NCBI GenBank assembly: GCA_003584005.1 | Contig: QXHL01000014.1 | Span: forward strand, 1 to 64,000 | Direction: 5' to 3' | Origin: Alicyclobacillaceae bacterium I2511 | GTDB taxonomy: Bacteria; Bacillota; Bacilli; Alicyclobacillales; Alicyclobacillaceae | Length of the DNA: 64,000 bases | Shown: piece after piece, positions 9,273-17,915 of the stretch | Layout: each line of letters starts with the position of its first letter | Position numbering within the stretch: position 1 is the first letter of the stretch | Notes under the pieces: model-generated | The model's input: the letters and a program-made list of their open reading frames with translations, nothing else | Told to the model about the DNA's origin: nothing | Database searches by the model: none | Made by a program: the position numbers and the translations under genes

Positions 9273-10385
9273 ATGATTAAAAAACTAGTTCAACTGTTTT
9301 TCGCTGTTATTGGTGTGGTCCTAGGCTATGAATTTGGGCCGGACTTATTCAAATTGGTCTTTGATATGAATTGGGAACCGTTTACATCCCGTTGGTTTGG
9401 AGCTGTGTTGGGTGGAAGCATCTTCATCCTCAGTACAATGTGGCTTGTGAACTACTTGACCACTCTGATTAAGTGGGTGGAAGAGCGGCTACAACGGACG
9501 CCACTGACGGATATTCTCGGGGGTACCGTTGGGATGGTTATTGGGTTGCTGGTAGCGTATCTGTTTGCTCCAGCATTACACGTGATTCCAATAGTGGGTT
9601 TTTCAATTCAGTTTTTTATCAGTTTACTACTAGCCTATTTAGGTTTGCGGATTGGCCTCACCAAACGCGAGGATCTTATTTCACTGTTTGCTGGCCGTTT
9701 GGGGGGTAAGGACAAGGAAAAAGATAGGGACAAGGATAGGGACAAGGACAAGGAGAAACGACTTGGGTTTCGTCCGGGGGAAGCCAAACTACTTGACACC
9801 AGTGTCATCATTGATGGGCGTATTGCCGATTTGGTGCAAACAGGATTTTTAGACGGGGTTTTAGTGATTCCACGGTTTGTTTTGGAAGAGTTGCAGCATA
9901 TTGCTGATTCGTCGGACGTACTCAAACGTAATCGCGGACGACGTGGTTTAGACGTCCTTAATCGAGTACAAAAAGAATTGAAGGTTAAGGTTCAAATCAT
10001 TGAAACAGACTTTGAAGACATTCAAGAAGTGGATAGTAAACTTGTACGCTTGGCAAAACAGGTGAATGGTAAGGTGGTTACCAACGACTTCAATCTGAAT
10101 AAAGTTTGCGAATTACAGGGTGTGGCTGTGCTAAACATCAACGACTTGGCCAATGCCTTGAAACCTATTGTGTTACCGGGGGAAGAAATGACAGTACAGG
10201 TAATAAAGGATGGCAAGGAATACAATCAAGGAGTTGCCTATTTGGACGATGGAACGATGATTGTCATTGAAGGGGGTAGGGAGCACATTGGTGGAAAACT
10301 AGATGTGCTAGTCACCTCTGTACTTCAGACATCAGCGGGACGTATGATATTTGCAAAACCTAAATGGTTGGAAAAGGCGCAGTAG
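9273..10385 (+). CDS. PIN/TRAM domain membrane protein (YacL family)
   Basis: A 370-residue protein with four N-terminal membrane segments (within about 1-135), a cytoplasmic PIN-like nuclease domain (about 165-285, starting [15 protein letters not shown] with conserved acidic residues) and a C-terminal TRAM domain (about 300-365) expected to bind RNA. Between membrane part and PIN lies a repetitive Lys/Asp linker coded at about 9708-9760. The ATG at 9273 follows AGGAGGTGA; the GTG at 9261 is inside that site. The family is conserved next to ispD in Firmicutes; its substrate is not known to me. Confidence 0.88.
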   Translation: MIKKLVQLFFAVIGVVLGYEFGPDLFKLVFDMNWEPFTSRWFGAVLGGSIFILSTMWLVNYLTTLIKWVEERLQRTPLTDILGGTVGMVIGLLVAYLFAPALHVIPIVGFSIQFFISLLLAYLGLRIGLTKREDLISLFAGRLGGKDKEKDRDKDRDKDKEKRLGFRPGEAKLLDTSVIIDGRIADLVQTGFLDGVLVIPRFVLEELQHIADSSDVLKRNRGRRGLDVLNRVQKELKVKVQIIETDFEDIQEVDSKLVRLAKQVNGKVVTNDFNLNKVCELQGVAVLNINDLANALKPIVLPGEEMTVQVIKDGKEYNQGVAYLDDGTMIVIEGGREHIGGKLDVLVTSVLQTSAGRMIFAKPKWLEKAQ

Positions 10386-10439
10386 TGTGTGGCTCACAGG
10401 TGGGGCAGCCGACTAACGGGTGCTTCCATGAGGCCGTCG

Positions 10440-10479
10440 TGGATAAGGGCCGGCAGCGGTTGGAGCCGGTCCTTATCCA
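10440..10479 (+). other. Strong stem-loop in the ispD leader, candidate structured RNA
   Basis: The 197 bp between the PIN/TRAM gene and ispD contain a 15-bp stem with one G-T pair (10440-10454 with 10465-10479, loop 10 bases). Weaker helices flank it, for example CCGCC with GGTGG after 10490 and CAGCT with AGCTG before the ispD ribosome site. There is no T run, so it is not a standard terminator. It does not match a family I recognise. Confidence 0.55.
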
Positions 10480-10582
10480 TGCATCCGGCAGACGCCGCCT
10501 ATGTTGGTGGGGGCGCAGGGGATGAACGGTTTTGGGGGAATCCATCTGTGGACAGCTGTCTCGAGCTGGGGAGGGAAAGGCC

Positions 10583-11341
10583 ATGACGACCACCGCTGGA
10601 ATCGTGGTTGCTGCAGGACAAGGAAGCCGTTTTGGGGGGAAAAAGCAGTTCTTTCTTTTAGCTGGAGAACCAGTTTGGCGACGGTCCACTGAGGCTTTGG
10701 TAAAGGGGGGGGTCGAAGAAATCTGGGTGACCGTGCCTGCTGAGGATGTTATTGGGGTGTCTGCACATATTGCGAGTCATCCCTTTGATGTTCCGGTCCA
10801 CGTGTTGGCTGGAGGACGGTCACGGGCAGAGTCTGTTGGACAAGCGGTGTTGGCCGCGACTGCCAAAATTGTCCCTGGAACCGTAAAGTCGACACAACCT
10901 TCCGAGTCGGGAATGTCCAGACAGGCGCGCTGGTTGGTGGTTCATGATGCCGCTAGGCCCTTTGTTTCACCCGCAGATGTGGAGCGAGTGATTGCAGCGG
11001 CCCGCCAAAATGGAGGGGCCATTTTGGCCAGACCTGTGCGAGAAACGGTGAAACGGGTGGAGGGGGGGCAGGTAGCCCACACGGTTTCCCGCAAAAATTT
11101 ATGGTTGGCCGAAACACCTCAGGTATTTGCTGCACACTGGATGCGAGAGGCTTATCAGGAAACAAACGGAAGATTGGACTGGGAGACCATCACCGATGAT
11201 GCATCTTTAATAGAATCACTGGCCCATCCCGTAACGATTGTTGCTTGTTCGGGAATCAATCTAAAGATTACGGAACCAGTCGATTGGGAACTTGCCCAAT
11301 GGTTAGCCGTGCAGCGATGGGGGAAAAAATCATGCGTGTAG
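10583..11341 (+). CDS. ispD: 2-C-methyl-D-erythritol 4-phosphate cytidylyltransferase IspD
   Basis: A 252-residue enzyme of the MEP isoprenoid pathway that joins CTP with methylerythritol phosphate. The nucleotide-binding G-x-G-x-R-x6-K signature is present as AAGQGSRFGGKKQ near residues 10-22, and the conserved VHDAARPF, TP and ITDDASL motifs follow. The ATG at 10583 has GGGGAGGG upstream; an in-frame start at 10532 lacks a good site. An insert of about 20 residues rich in Ser and Thr lies before VVHDAARPF. The stop overlaps ispF by 10 bp. Confidence 0.93.
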   Translation: MTTTAGIVVAAGQGSRFGGKKQFFLLAGEPVWRRSTEALVKGGVEEIWVTVPAEDVIGVSAHIASHPFDVPVHVLAGGRSRAESVGQAVLAATAKIVPGTVKSTQPSESGMSRQARWLVVHDAARPFVSPADVERVIAAARQNGGAILARPVRETVKRVEGGQVAHTVSRKNLWLAETPQVFAAHWMREAYQETNGRLDWETITDDASLIESLAHPVTIVACSGINLKITEPVDWELAQWLAVQRWGKKSCV

Positions 11342-11814
11342 GTTTGGGGTTTGACGTGCATCCCTTCGAGGACAATCGGCCGCTCAGACTGGCGGGTGTG
11401 GACATTCCATTTCCGCGTGGGTTAAAGGGGCATTCTGATGCAGATGTTGTATTGCACGCGGTGGTGGATGCATTGTTAGGCGCACTTGCTCTGGGCGATA
11501 TTGGAGAACATTTTCCTGACACAGATCCGCGGTACCACAACGCCGACAGCCTGCTGTTTGTTAAAACAGCTTGGGATTTGGTGTGTCAGCAGGGGTTTGT
11601 ACTAGCAAATTTGGATGTCATGGTGTTAGCGGAGCAACCGCGACTCTCCCCATATAAACAACAGATGCGTCTGGTTTTAGCAGAGGTATTGGAAGCCAAA
11701 TTGGACACCATTAGCCTGAAAGCCACGACTACAGAAGGGCTGGGTTTTGTCGGTCGCGTCGAAGGAATTGCCGCACAAGCGGTGGTGTTGTTAGAGAAAG
11801 GGAGGAATCATTGA
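11332..11814 (+). CDS. ispF: 2-C-methyl-D-erythritol 2,4-cyclodiphosphate synthase IspF
   Basis: A 160-residue trimeric zinc enzyme, the usual length, acting in the MEP pathway two steps after IspD. The metal site begins with D8 and H10 in GFDVHPF. The SDADVVLHAVVDALLGA segment and the C-terminal TTTEGLGFVGR motif are intact. The ATG at 11332 overlaps the end of ispD, and GGGGGA stands at about 11318. The other MEP genes are not in this window. Confidence 0.95.
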   Translation: MRVGLGFDVHPFEDNRPLRLAGVDIPFPRGLKGHSDADVVLHAVVDALLGALALGDIGEHFPDTDPRYHNADSLLFVKTAWDLVCQQGFVLANLDVMVLAEQPRLSPYKQQMRLVLAEVLEAKLDTISLKATTTEGLGFVGRVEGIAAQAVVLLEKGRNH

Positions 11815-13268
11815 AAATGACCGTTAGGGTACGATTTGCGCCGAGCCCCACGGGACACTTGCACATTGGAGGAGTGCGGACGGCACTGTTTAACTACCTT
11901 TTTGCCCGCCACTATGGGGGGGAGTTTATTTTGCGGTTTGAGGACACAGACCTTGAACGCCATGTGGAGGGCGCCGAGCAAGAAATGCTGGCAGGGTTTC
12001 GCTGGTTGGGTTTACATTGGCAGGAAGGTCCGGATATTGGAGGACCTGTTGGGCCCTACCGCTGTACGGACCGGATGGAGGTGTATCGACAGGCACTGGC
12101 GCGTTTACAGGCGGCGGATAAGGTTTATCCATGTTACTGCACTGCAGAAGAACTGGCGAGTCAGCGCGAACAAGATTGGCAATCCGGTCAAGCACTGCGA
12201 TACAGTGGGCGGTGTCGCAACCTGACGGAGCAACAGCGGCGGGAATGGCAGGCCAAGGGGCGCCAACCCAGCTGGCGCTTGAACGTTTCAGAACATGTGT
12301 CCATGGTTTTGCACGACTTGGTGCGTGGGGATGTGACATTCCAAAGTGATGATATCGGGGATTTCGTTATTGTCAAGTCGAATGGAATGCCCACATACAA
12401 TTTTCAGGTAGTGTTGGATGATGTGGCAATGAAGATTACTCACGTGATTCGCGGTGAAGAGCACCTGTCCAATACCCCCCGACAAATGCTTGTTTACCGC
12501 GCACTGGGCTTTGAATTGCCACAGTTCGCACACTTACCAACGGTATTGAATAGTGAGCGCAAAAAACTGAGCAAACGGGATCCACACGTACTTCCGGTGG
12601 AGGACTATCAGGCACGGGGATATCTGCCGGAAGCCTTGCTAAATTTTCTTGCTTTACTAGGCTGGTCTCCGAAGGGGGAGGAAGAAATCCTGTCCCTTGC
12701 GGAACTTGAGCAGCAGTTTGACTTAGATCACATTAATCACAGTGCGGCGGTATTTGACACGGACAAGCTGAACTGGATGGCAGGACAGTATATGAAAAGT
12801 CAACCCTTGGACGAAGTGGTTCGCCTTGTCACGGAACAAATGCAACGTCACGGTTTGGTTTCACCACATCCGGAGGACACACATTGGTTGTCAGAGGTGG
12901 TGGACCTGTACCGCGAGCAAATGACTTGTGCGGCAGATTTTGTTGAACTGGCTGCAGGATTTTTCAGTCCCACTGTAGCCTGGTCTGAAGATGCATTAGC
13001 GGTTTTACGAGAACCTGGAGCGTGGCCCGTGGTGGATAAATATTTGCAGTATGTTTTAACAGATACCGAGTGGACATCAGAATCCAGCCGACAGCGCTTC
13101 AAACGGGTGCAGCAGGACCTCGGTACTAAAGGTAGGGGTCTGTACATGCCTGTGCGGGCAGCGGTAACTGGCCAAATACACGGACCAGATCTGCAAAGAA
13201 CTTTGGCAAATCTACCGCGTGAATGGGTGGTTGAGCGCATTAGGCGTGTCAAGGAGGTTGCACAATGA
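11811..13268 (+). CDS. gltX: Glutamate-tRNA ligase
   Basis: A 485-residue class I aminoacyl-tRNA synthetase charging tRNA-Glu, and in many Bacilli also tRNA-Gln for later amidation. The HIGH motif is HLHIGG near residue 17, and the KMSKS-type loop is KKLSKRDP. A Cys-x-Cys ... Tyr-x3-Cys zinc site lies in CYCTAEEL ... YSGRC. The start may be TTG at 11811 (5 bases from GGAGG) or ATG at 11817 (11 bases); TTG gives a 4-bp overlap with ispF. The end overlaps cysS by 4 bp. cysE, which stands between gltX and cysS in B. subtilis, is absent. Confidence 0.94.
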   Translation: MKMTVRVRFAPSPTGHLHIGGVRTALFNYLFARHYGGEFILRFEDTDLERHVEGAEQEMLAGFRWLGLHWQEGPDIGGPVGPYRCTDRMEVYRQALARLQAADKVYPCYCTAEELASQREQDWQSGQALRYSGRCRNLTEQQRREWQAKGRQPSWRLNVSEHVSMVLHDLVRGDVTFQSDDIGDFVIVKSNGMPTYNFQVVLDDVAMKITHVIRGEEHLSNTPRQMLVYRALGFELPQFAHLPTVLNSERKKLSKRDPHVLPVEDYQARGYLPEALLNFLALLGWSPKGEEEILSLAELEQQFDLDHINHSAAVFDTDKLNWMAGQYMKSQPLDEVVRLVTEQMQRHGLVSPHPEDTHWLSEVVDLYREQMTCAADFVELAAGFFSPTVAWSEDALAVLREPGAWPVVDKYLQYVLTDTEWTSESSRQRFKRVQQDLGTKGRGLYMPVRAAVTGQIHGPDLQRTLANLPREWVVERIRRVKEVAQ

Positions 13269-14692
13269 GCATTCAGCTTTATAACACTTTGTCTGGCAAA
13301 AAGGAGCCATTTGTGCCTCTGCATCCGGGAAAGGTACGATTTTATGCCTGCGGCCCGACAGTGTATAACCTGTTTCACCTTGGCAATGGTCGCATGTTTG
13401 TGGCTTTCGATACCATTCGCCGCTATCTCGAATACCGCGGTTATCAAGTGGATTACGTGCAAAACTTTACGGATGTAGATGATAAAATTATTCAGCGGGC
13501 CAACGCGGATGGAACAGGCGTGCGGGAAATAGCAAATCGCTACATTGAAGAATACTTTCGCGATGCAGATGCCCTGGGAATAAAACGGGCGACAGTGCAT
13601 CCGCGAGCCACCGAGTCCATCCCCGAAATCATCCGTTTTATCGGTGATTTAGTGACCACAGGATACGCCTACGTGCGGGGCAGCAACGTTTACTTTGACA
13701 CCTCTGCTTTCCCAGGCTACGGCAAGCTATCACATCGATCTGTAGAGGATATGCGGTCTGGATTTCGGATTGACGTCAACGAAGAAAAGCAGGACCCTGC
13801 CGACTTTGCACTCTGGAAGGCCGCCAAACCGGGTGAGGAGTCGTGGCCTAGTCCATGGGGCGAGGGACGTCCCGGATGGCATATCGAGTGTTCTGTCATG
13901 AGCTCAAAATATCTAGGGGATGAAATTGATATTCATGCAGGTGGACAGGACTTGATTTTTCCCCATCATGAAAATGAAATCGCGCAGAGTGAAGCCCACT
14001 CGGGCCATCAGTTTGTGCACTATTGGCTTCACAACGGACCGCTTAACATTAATGGGGAAAAGATGTCTAAGTCGCTTGGAAATTTTATCATGACCCGAGA
14101 TTTGCTATTAAACAGACCTGCACGGGTGATTCGCTTCTTTTTGCTAAGTGCACACTATCGACATCCCTTGAACTATACGGATGAAGGGTTGGAACAGGCA
14201 GTGCAGGGCATGGAACGAATTGATCGCTGTTTGCGTAACCTGGAATTTCGACAGGCAGCTTTGCATCCGGGGTTAGAATTTTCGCAGCGTGTGGGCGACG
14301 ATGGGACACATGCACAACAGCGGGCCGATGGGGTCAGAAGTGAATTTGTTGCGGCCATGGATGACGACTTCAATACAGCGGACGCGATTGCAGCCATTTT
14401 TGAAGGTGTGCGGTTGGCAAATACGGACTTGGAAGACGCGCGCGTTGGGCTCGCCAGTACGCAAGCCTGGTTAAATCTCTTGCGCGAGTTATTATCTATA
14501 CTTGGTCTTCACGAACCAGAATTGGCTGCACAGAGTGTCTCTTCTGCGGATATCGAAGCCATGATTGCCCAACGGGAAGCAGCTCGCAAAAGGCGAGATT
14601 TTGCGGCAGCAGACAAACTTCGTCAAGACTTAGAGAACCAAGGTGTGATATTGGAAGACACCCTACAGGGAACGCGGTGGTTTCGCAAATGA
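13265..14692 (+). CDS. cysS: Cysteine-tRNA ligase
   Basis: A 475-residue class I synthetase. The zinc-bound cysteine recognition site is built by C29 in YACGPTVYN, by GWHIECS and by HHENEIAQSE. The HIGH-type motif is HLGN (usual form HIGN) and KMSKS is intact in GEKMSKSLGNF. The C-terminal anticodon-binding region ends near ILEDTLQGTRW. It overlaps gltX by four bases and mrnC by four, so it is translated as part of one tight operon. No T-box leader can fit before it. Confidence 0.96.
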   Translation: MSIQLYNTLSGKKEPFVPLHPGKVRFYACGPTVYNLFHLGNGRMFVAFDTIRRYLEYRGYQVDYVQNFTDVDDKIIQRANADGTGVREIANRYIEEYFRDADALGIKRATVHPRATESIPEIIRFIGDLVTTGYAYVRGSNVYFDTSAFPGYGKLSHRSVEDMRSGFRIDVNEEKQDPADFALWKAAKPGEESWPSPWGEGRPGWHIECSVMSSKYLGDEIDIHAGGQDLIFPHHENEIAQSEAHSGHQFVHYWLHNGPLNINGEKMSKSLGNFIMTRDLLLNRPARVIRFFLLSAHYRHPLNYTDEGLEQAVQGMERIDRCLRNLEFRQAALHPGLEFSQRVGDDGTHAQQRADGVRSEFVAAMDDDFNTADAIAAIFEGVRLANTDLEDARVGLASTQAWLNLLRELLSILGLHEPELAAQSVSSADIEAMIAQREAARKRRDFAAADKLRQDLENQGVILEDTLQGTRWFRK

Positions 14693-15099
14693 GAACTTGG
14701 ACAGCCACAACCCTTTCCCCTCTAGAATTAGCGTTTATTGGAGATGCCGTATGGGAGGTGTACGCACGCAATCATGTGCTGGGGCTGGGTCTTCGTAAAC
14801 CGGCTGTTTTGCACAAGCGAGCGACTGCCTATGTTTCAGCGACCGCCCAGGCCTACCTTGTGCAGGCACTGTGGGATGGCTTGACGGTAGAGGAACAAGA
14901 CAGGGTACGGAAGGGACGCAATGCAAAATCGGGCCATGTAAGAAAGAATGCGGATGTGCTCGATTATCGGCACAGCACTGGTTTTGAGGCACTGATTGGT
15001 TATTTGTACGGCACTGGACAGCAACAGCGATTGCGGGATTTGTGTCAGCGTGCATTGGTCGCAATTGATGAGAAACGGGAGGATGCACATGGAAACTGA
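14689..15099 (+). CDS. mrnC: Mini-ribonuclease III
   Basis: A 136-residue RNase III-like catalytic domain without the double-stranded RNA-binding domain. It trims 23S rRNA ends in Bacilli. The conserved LAFIGDAVWEVYARNHV stretch near residues 12-28 holds the catalytic acidic residue, and GFEALIGYLY the second acidic site. The ATG at 14689 overlaps the cysS stop (ATGA); the GTG at 14677 is less likely. It stands between cysS and rlmB as in B. subtilis. Confidence 0.93.
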   Translation: MRTWTATTLSPLELAFIGDAVWEVYARNHVLGLGLRKPAVLHKRATAYVSATAQAYLVQALWDGLTVEEQDRVRKGRNAKSGHVRKNADVLDYRHSTGFEALIGYLYGTGQQQRLRDLCQRALVAIDEKREDAHGN

Positions 15100-16006
15100 G
15101 GGAAGAGGCAAGGCTGAAGCAACAGGCAAGGCGGAGGCGACAGTTCGCAAGGATTACAGTTATGGCCGGGAGAGGGGCACTCGCGGGGATTCAAGACAGG
15201 GCAAGTGGCACAAGAGCCCCCGGTTTGAAGCAAAGCAGAGGATGGAACAGGGAACGGTTGAACCGCAGGAAGAAGCAGCCCCTTCTGGCTTGCTGGCTGG
15301 CCGCCACTCGATTTTGGAAGCTTTGAAGGCTGGCCGCCCCTTCACCAAAATTATGGTGTCCATCGGTGCCTCAGGGGGCAGCTTGGCAGAAATTTTGGCC
15401 CGGGCTAAAGAAACGGCGATTGTTGTGCAATGGGTGCCTCGCGAAAGTCTGACAGAAACGGTGGGGCATGCTCACCATCAAGGGGTGGCCGCCTATATCG
15501 CACCATTCGATTATGTAGACCTGGACGACGTCATCGGGCGTAGCACAGGACAAACGCCGCTCCTTATTCTACTGGATGAATTGTCCGATCCGTATAATTT
15601 TGGAGCCATTCTGCGTACCGCTGAAGCTGTGGGTGTACAAGGGGTGGTCATCCCTAAACGGCGAAGTGTTCCCCTCACAGAAACGGTGGTCAAGGCCTCC
15701 GCAGGTGCGGCGGCCTATGTCCCAGTGGCTCGAGTTCCTAATTTGGTGCAAGCAATGGACATTTTGAAGCAAGCGGGCTACTGGATTTTCGGTACCGATG
15801 TTTCAGACGGAACAGCCTATACACAAGCCGATTTTCGCGGACCTGTGGCGTTGGTGGTAGGGGCGGAAGGTAAAGGGCTGGGAAGATTGGTAAAGGAACA
15901 CTGCGACATCCTGGTGCACTTGCCAATGTTGGGTGAGGTGCAGAGCCTGAATGCCTCAGTTGCGGCTGGGGTGGTCTTATATGAAATCCTCCGGCAGAGA
16001 ACGTGA
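15089..16006 (+). CDS. rlmB: 23S rRNA (guanosine-2'-O-)-methyltransferase RlmB
   Basis: A 305-residue SpoU-family 2'-O-methyltransferase with the trefoil knot motifs LDELSDPYNFGAILRTAEA, VVGAEGKGL and the C-terminal SLNASVAAGV that form the AdoMet knot. The substrate-binding domain precedes it (about 68-145). A long charged N-terminal tail of about 65 residues includes two tandem 18-bp units (15107-15142, Gly-Lys-Ala-Glu-Ala-Thr). The ATG at 15089 follows GGGAGG and overlaps the mrnC end by 11 bp. The exact guanosine target is inferred from family. Confidence 0.93.
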   Translation: METEGRGKAEATGKAEATVRKDYSYGRERGTRGDSRQGKWHKSPRFEAKQRMEQGTVEPQEEAAPSGLLAGRHSILEALKAGRPFTKIMVSIGASGGSLAEILARAKETAIVVQWVPRESLTETVGHAHHQGVAAYIAPFDYVDLDDVIGRSTGQTPLLILLDELSDPYNFGAILRTAEAVGVQGVVIPKRRSVPLTETVVKASAGAAAYVPVARVPNLVQAMDILKQAGYWIFGTDVSDGTAYTQADFRGPVALVVGAEGKGLGRLVKEHCDILVHLPMLGEVQSLNASVAAGVVLYEILRQRT

Positions 16007-16523
16007 CCTGCTGGGGCGGGCCTGCCTAATTGTGGACGGGTATAATGTGATGGCTCGCATGGCGGAAAGTTCCCTGGAGCAAATTGCGGACATGGAGGGA
16101 ATGCGCGATCGGTTGCTCCATCGCCTCTCCGAGTACTCCGCTTTTACGGGGGAGACAGTCATACTAGTGTTTGATGCGTGGCGTACCCGGGACCCCAGTC
16201 GCCGCAGGCTGATCTCTGGGGTCCAGGTGATTTACACCTCAGCAGAGGAAACTGCAGACGAACGAATTGAACGGCTTGTGTATCTACTACGAGATCGCTT
16301 TCGCGAAATAACGGTAGCGAGTTCTGACGTGGCAGAACAACAGGTCAGCTTTGGCGGTGGAGCCCTGCGAGTATCCGCAGATGGTTTGCTGCGGCGATTG
16401 GAGACTGTGGAGCGCAAAATCCAAGCCAGGATTCGTGAACTTCCAGGGACTTCCGCAGCACTTATGAAGGATAGAATCAGTCAGGAAATTATGAACATTC
16501 TAGAAAAATGGCGTCGCAGTTAG
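15981..16523 (+). CDS. rae1: Ribosome-dependent mRNA endonuclease Rae1 (YacP, NYN domain)
   Basis: A 180-residue NYN/PIN-like nuclease. In B. subtilis the homologue enters the ribosomal A site and cuts mRNA in a translation-dependent way. Its start motif LIVDGYNVMARM and later acidic residues (VFDAWRTRD, ADERIE, VASSD) form the metal site. The ATG at 15981 overlaps rlmB by 26 bp; the ribosome site is weak (GGGGTGG), so coupling is likely. Confidence 0.9.
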   Translation: MKSSGRERDLLGRACLIVDGYNVMARMAESSLEQIADMEGMRDRLLHRLSEYSAFTGETVILVFDAWRTRDPSRRRLISGVQVIYTSAEETADERIERLVYLLRDRFREITVASSDVAEQQVSFGGGALRVSADGLLRRLETVERKIQARIRELPGTSAALMKDRISQEIMNILEKWRRS

Positions 16524-16524
16524 A

Positions 16525-16554
16525 TTGACCTTGATAGGTTACATAATGTATAAT
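16525..16554 (+). promoter_or_regulatory. Sigma-A promoter of sigH
   Basis: TTGACC (16525-16530), an 18-bp spacer and a perfect TATAAT (16549-16554). Transcription should start near 16561. An ATG at 16553 in the sigH frame is part of this -10 box, so it cannot be the start used from this promoter. Confidence 0.8.
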
Positions 16555-16588
16555 GAAAATATGTTGTCAGCCGTCACGGGGTGATCGA

Positions 16589-17242
16589 TTGAGCACCGAA
16601 GAGCAAGCGTCACTGACCGTAGTCCTCGACGATGGGCAGCTTGATGAGGAACTTGTCGAACGGGTGCGGTGCGGTGATGACCAGGCCTTAGAGATGTTGA
16701 TTCACAAATACCGCAATTTTGTACGTGCGAAGGCGAGGTCCTACTTTCTTATCGGAGCAGATAAGGAAGATATTATTCAAGAAGGTATGATTGGGCTCTA
16801 TAAGTCCATTCGAGATTTTAAAGATGACAAGTTGGCTTCTTTTAAGGCTTTCGCTGAATTATGTATCACAAGACAAATTATTACAGCCATAAAAACCGCT
16901 ACAAGACAGAAACACATCCCCCTGAATTCTTATGTTTCCTTGGACAAGCCCATGTATGAGGAAGACTCGGATCGAACTCTGCTGGATATTGTGTGTGCTG
17001 CGCGGGTCAGTGATCCTGAGGAACTGATTATTCATCAAGAAGAATTCGATGATATTGAAGGTAAAATGTCGGAATTATTGAGCGACCTCGAGCGACAGGT
17101 ATTGATGCTGTACCTGGATGGCCGCTCTTATCAGGAGATTGCAGTAGACTTAGATAGGCACGTGAAATCCATTGACAACGCGTTACAACGTGTAAAACGG
17201 AAACTGGAAAAGTATTTGTCGGGCCGCAGACTCTACGCTTGA
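16589..17242 (+). CDS. sigH: RNA polymerase sigma factor SigH
   Basis: A 217-residue sigma-70 family factor controlling early sporulation and post-exponential genes. Region 2 (RNFVRAKARSYFLIGADKED and GMIGLYKSIRDF) and region 4 (SYQEIAVDLDRHVKSIDNAL) are almost those of B. subtilis Spo0H. The start is TTG at 16589, because GGGTGATC just before it matches the 16S 3' end and the upstream ATG is inside the promoter; the length then equals the family. The gene supports the view that the organism forms spores. Confidence 0.96.
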   Translation: MSTEEQASLTVVLDDGQLDEELVERVRCGDDQALEMLIHKYRNFVRAKARSYFLIGADKEDIIQEGMIGLYKSIRDFKDDKLASFKAFAELCITRQIITAIKTATRQKHIPLNSYVSLDKPMYEEDSDRTLLDIVCAARVSDPEELIIHQEEFDDIEGKMSELLSDLERQVLMLYLDGRSYQEIAVDLDRHVKSIDNALQRVKRKLEKYLSGRRLYA

Positions 17243-17318
17243 AGGTGTGGACGGGTAAAAATTCAGGAAACACCCTAGTACAGTCACGAAAGATGTTGGG
17301 ATTTGTTATTCCACATTC

Positions 17319-17348
17319 TTGACAAAATCCTTGCGGTTGTGGTAATAT
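17319..17348 (+). promoter_or_regulatory. Promoter of the rpmG-secE-nusG unit
   Basis: TTGACA (17319-17324), an 18-bp spacer and TAATAT (17343-17348). The start of transcription is expected near 17355, just before the hairpin at 17359. Confidence 0.7.
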
Positions 17349-17358
17349 ACCGTGGTCT

Positions 17359-17385
17359 ATGGGGTAGAAACCCCATTTTATTTAT
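17359..17385 (+). promoter_or_regulatory. Hairpin with T-rich tail in the rpmG leader
   Basis: ATGGGG (17359-17364) pairs with CCCCAT (17371-17376) around a 6-base loop, followed by TTTATTTAT. It lies only a few bases after the expected transcription start, so it may stabilise the 5' end or act as an early attenuator. A second small stem (CCC-TCT-GGG) overlaps the rpmG ribosome site. Role inferred. Confidence 0.45.
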
Positions 17386-17415
17386 GAGAAGTTTCCCTCT
17401 GGGAGGTGTCTGTCA

Positions 17416-17565
17416 ATGCGCGTCATCATCACACTTGCGTGTACGGATTGCAAGCAACGCAATTACACATCGGTGAAAAACAAAAAAAATGACCCAGACC
17501 GTTTAGAGGTCAAGAAATTTTGTCGTTACTGCAATGCACACACGTTGCACCGTGAAACTCGCTAA
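17416..17565 (+). CDS. rpmG: Large ribosomal subunit protein bL33
   Basis: A 49-residue L33 with two CxxC pairs (C9/C12 and C36/C39), the zinc-binding (C+) form. Many Bacilli also keep zinc-free copies elsewhere for zinc shortage. The ATG at 17416 follows GGGAGGTG. It stands immediately before secE-nusG, the usual place. Confidence 0.93.
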   Translation: MRVIITLACTDCKQRNYTSVKNKKNDPDRLEVKKFCRYCNAHTLHRETR

Positions 17566-17610
17566 GCTGGGCGGATGAGTACTTGAATCAGAGAAATGAG
17601 GTCAGCAAGG

Positions 17611-17838
17611 ATGGCGAAGCCCAATCAAACCATCACCGACATAAGGCCGCGACGTACGGGGCCTGTGAAGTTTTTTGCTGAAACCATCCGTGAGTTGAAA
17701 CGGGTGCATTGGCCTGGGCGTCGTGAGGTCATCAACTACACGACAGCTGCACTTTTGGTGTGTCTATTTATGGGGCTACTGGTGTGGGGCTTCGACGTCG
17801 GAATTGCCAAGCTGCTGTCTCTCGTGGGTCTCATTTGA
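17611..17838 (+). CDS. secE: Preprotein translocase subunit SecE
   Basis: A 75-residue SecE with a cytoplasmic amphipathic part (VKFFAETIRELKRVHWPGRREV, conserved W-P) and one membrane segment at about residues 42-64. It clamps SecY, coded at 43904. The ATG at 17611 has GAGG nine bases upstream; the in-frame ATG at 17596 has no site. Confidence 0.92.
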   Translation: MAKPNQTITDIRPRRTGPVKFFAETIRELKRVHWPGRREVINYTTAALLVCLFMGLLVWGFDVGIAKLLSLVGLI

Positions 17839-17915
17839 GTTTCAGAGCGTCGGTGGAGTGAACTGGACATTGTCGCAAAAGCCTGGGCACTGGGGGTGTG
17901 TGGTAGATCGCTCAC

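Noticed and set aside
13200-13264. T-box leader before cysS
   Set aside because: gltX coding sequence runs into the cysS start; there is no leader.
12848-13600. Leftward open frame of 250 codons opposite gltX/cysS
   Set aside because: Overlaps two certain genes and resembles no protein family.
16553-16588. Upstream ATG for sigH
   Set aside because: It lies in the TATAAT box, upstream of the expected transcription start.
17566-17610. tRNA gene between rpmG and secE, as seen in some bacteria
   Set aside because: The gap is only 45 bp, too short for a tRNA.
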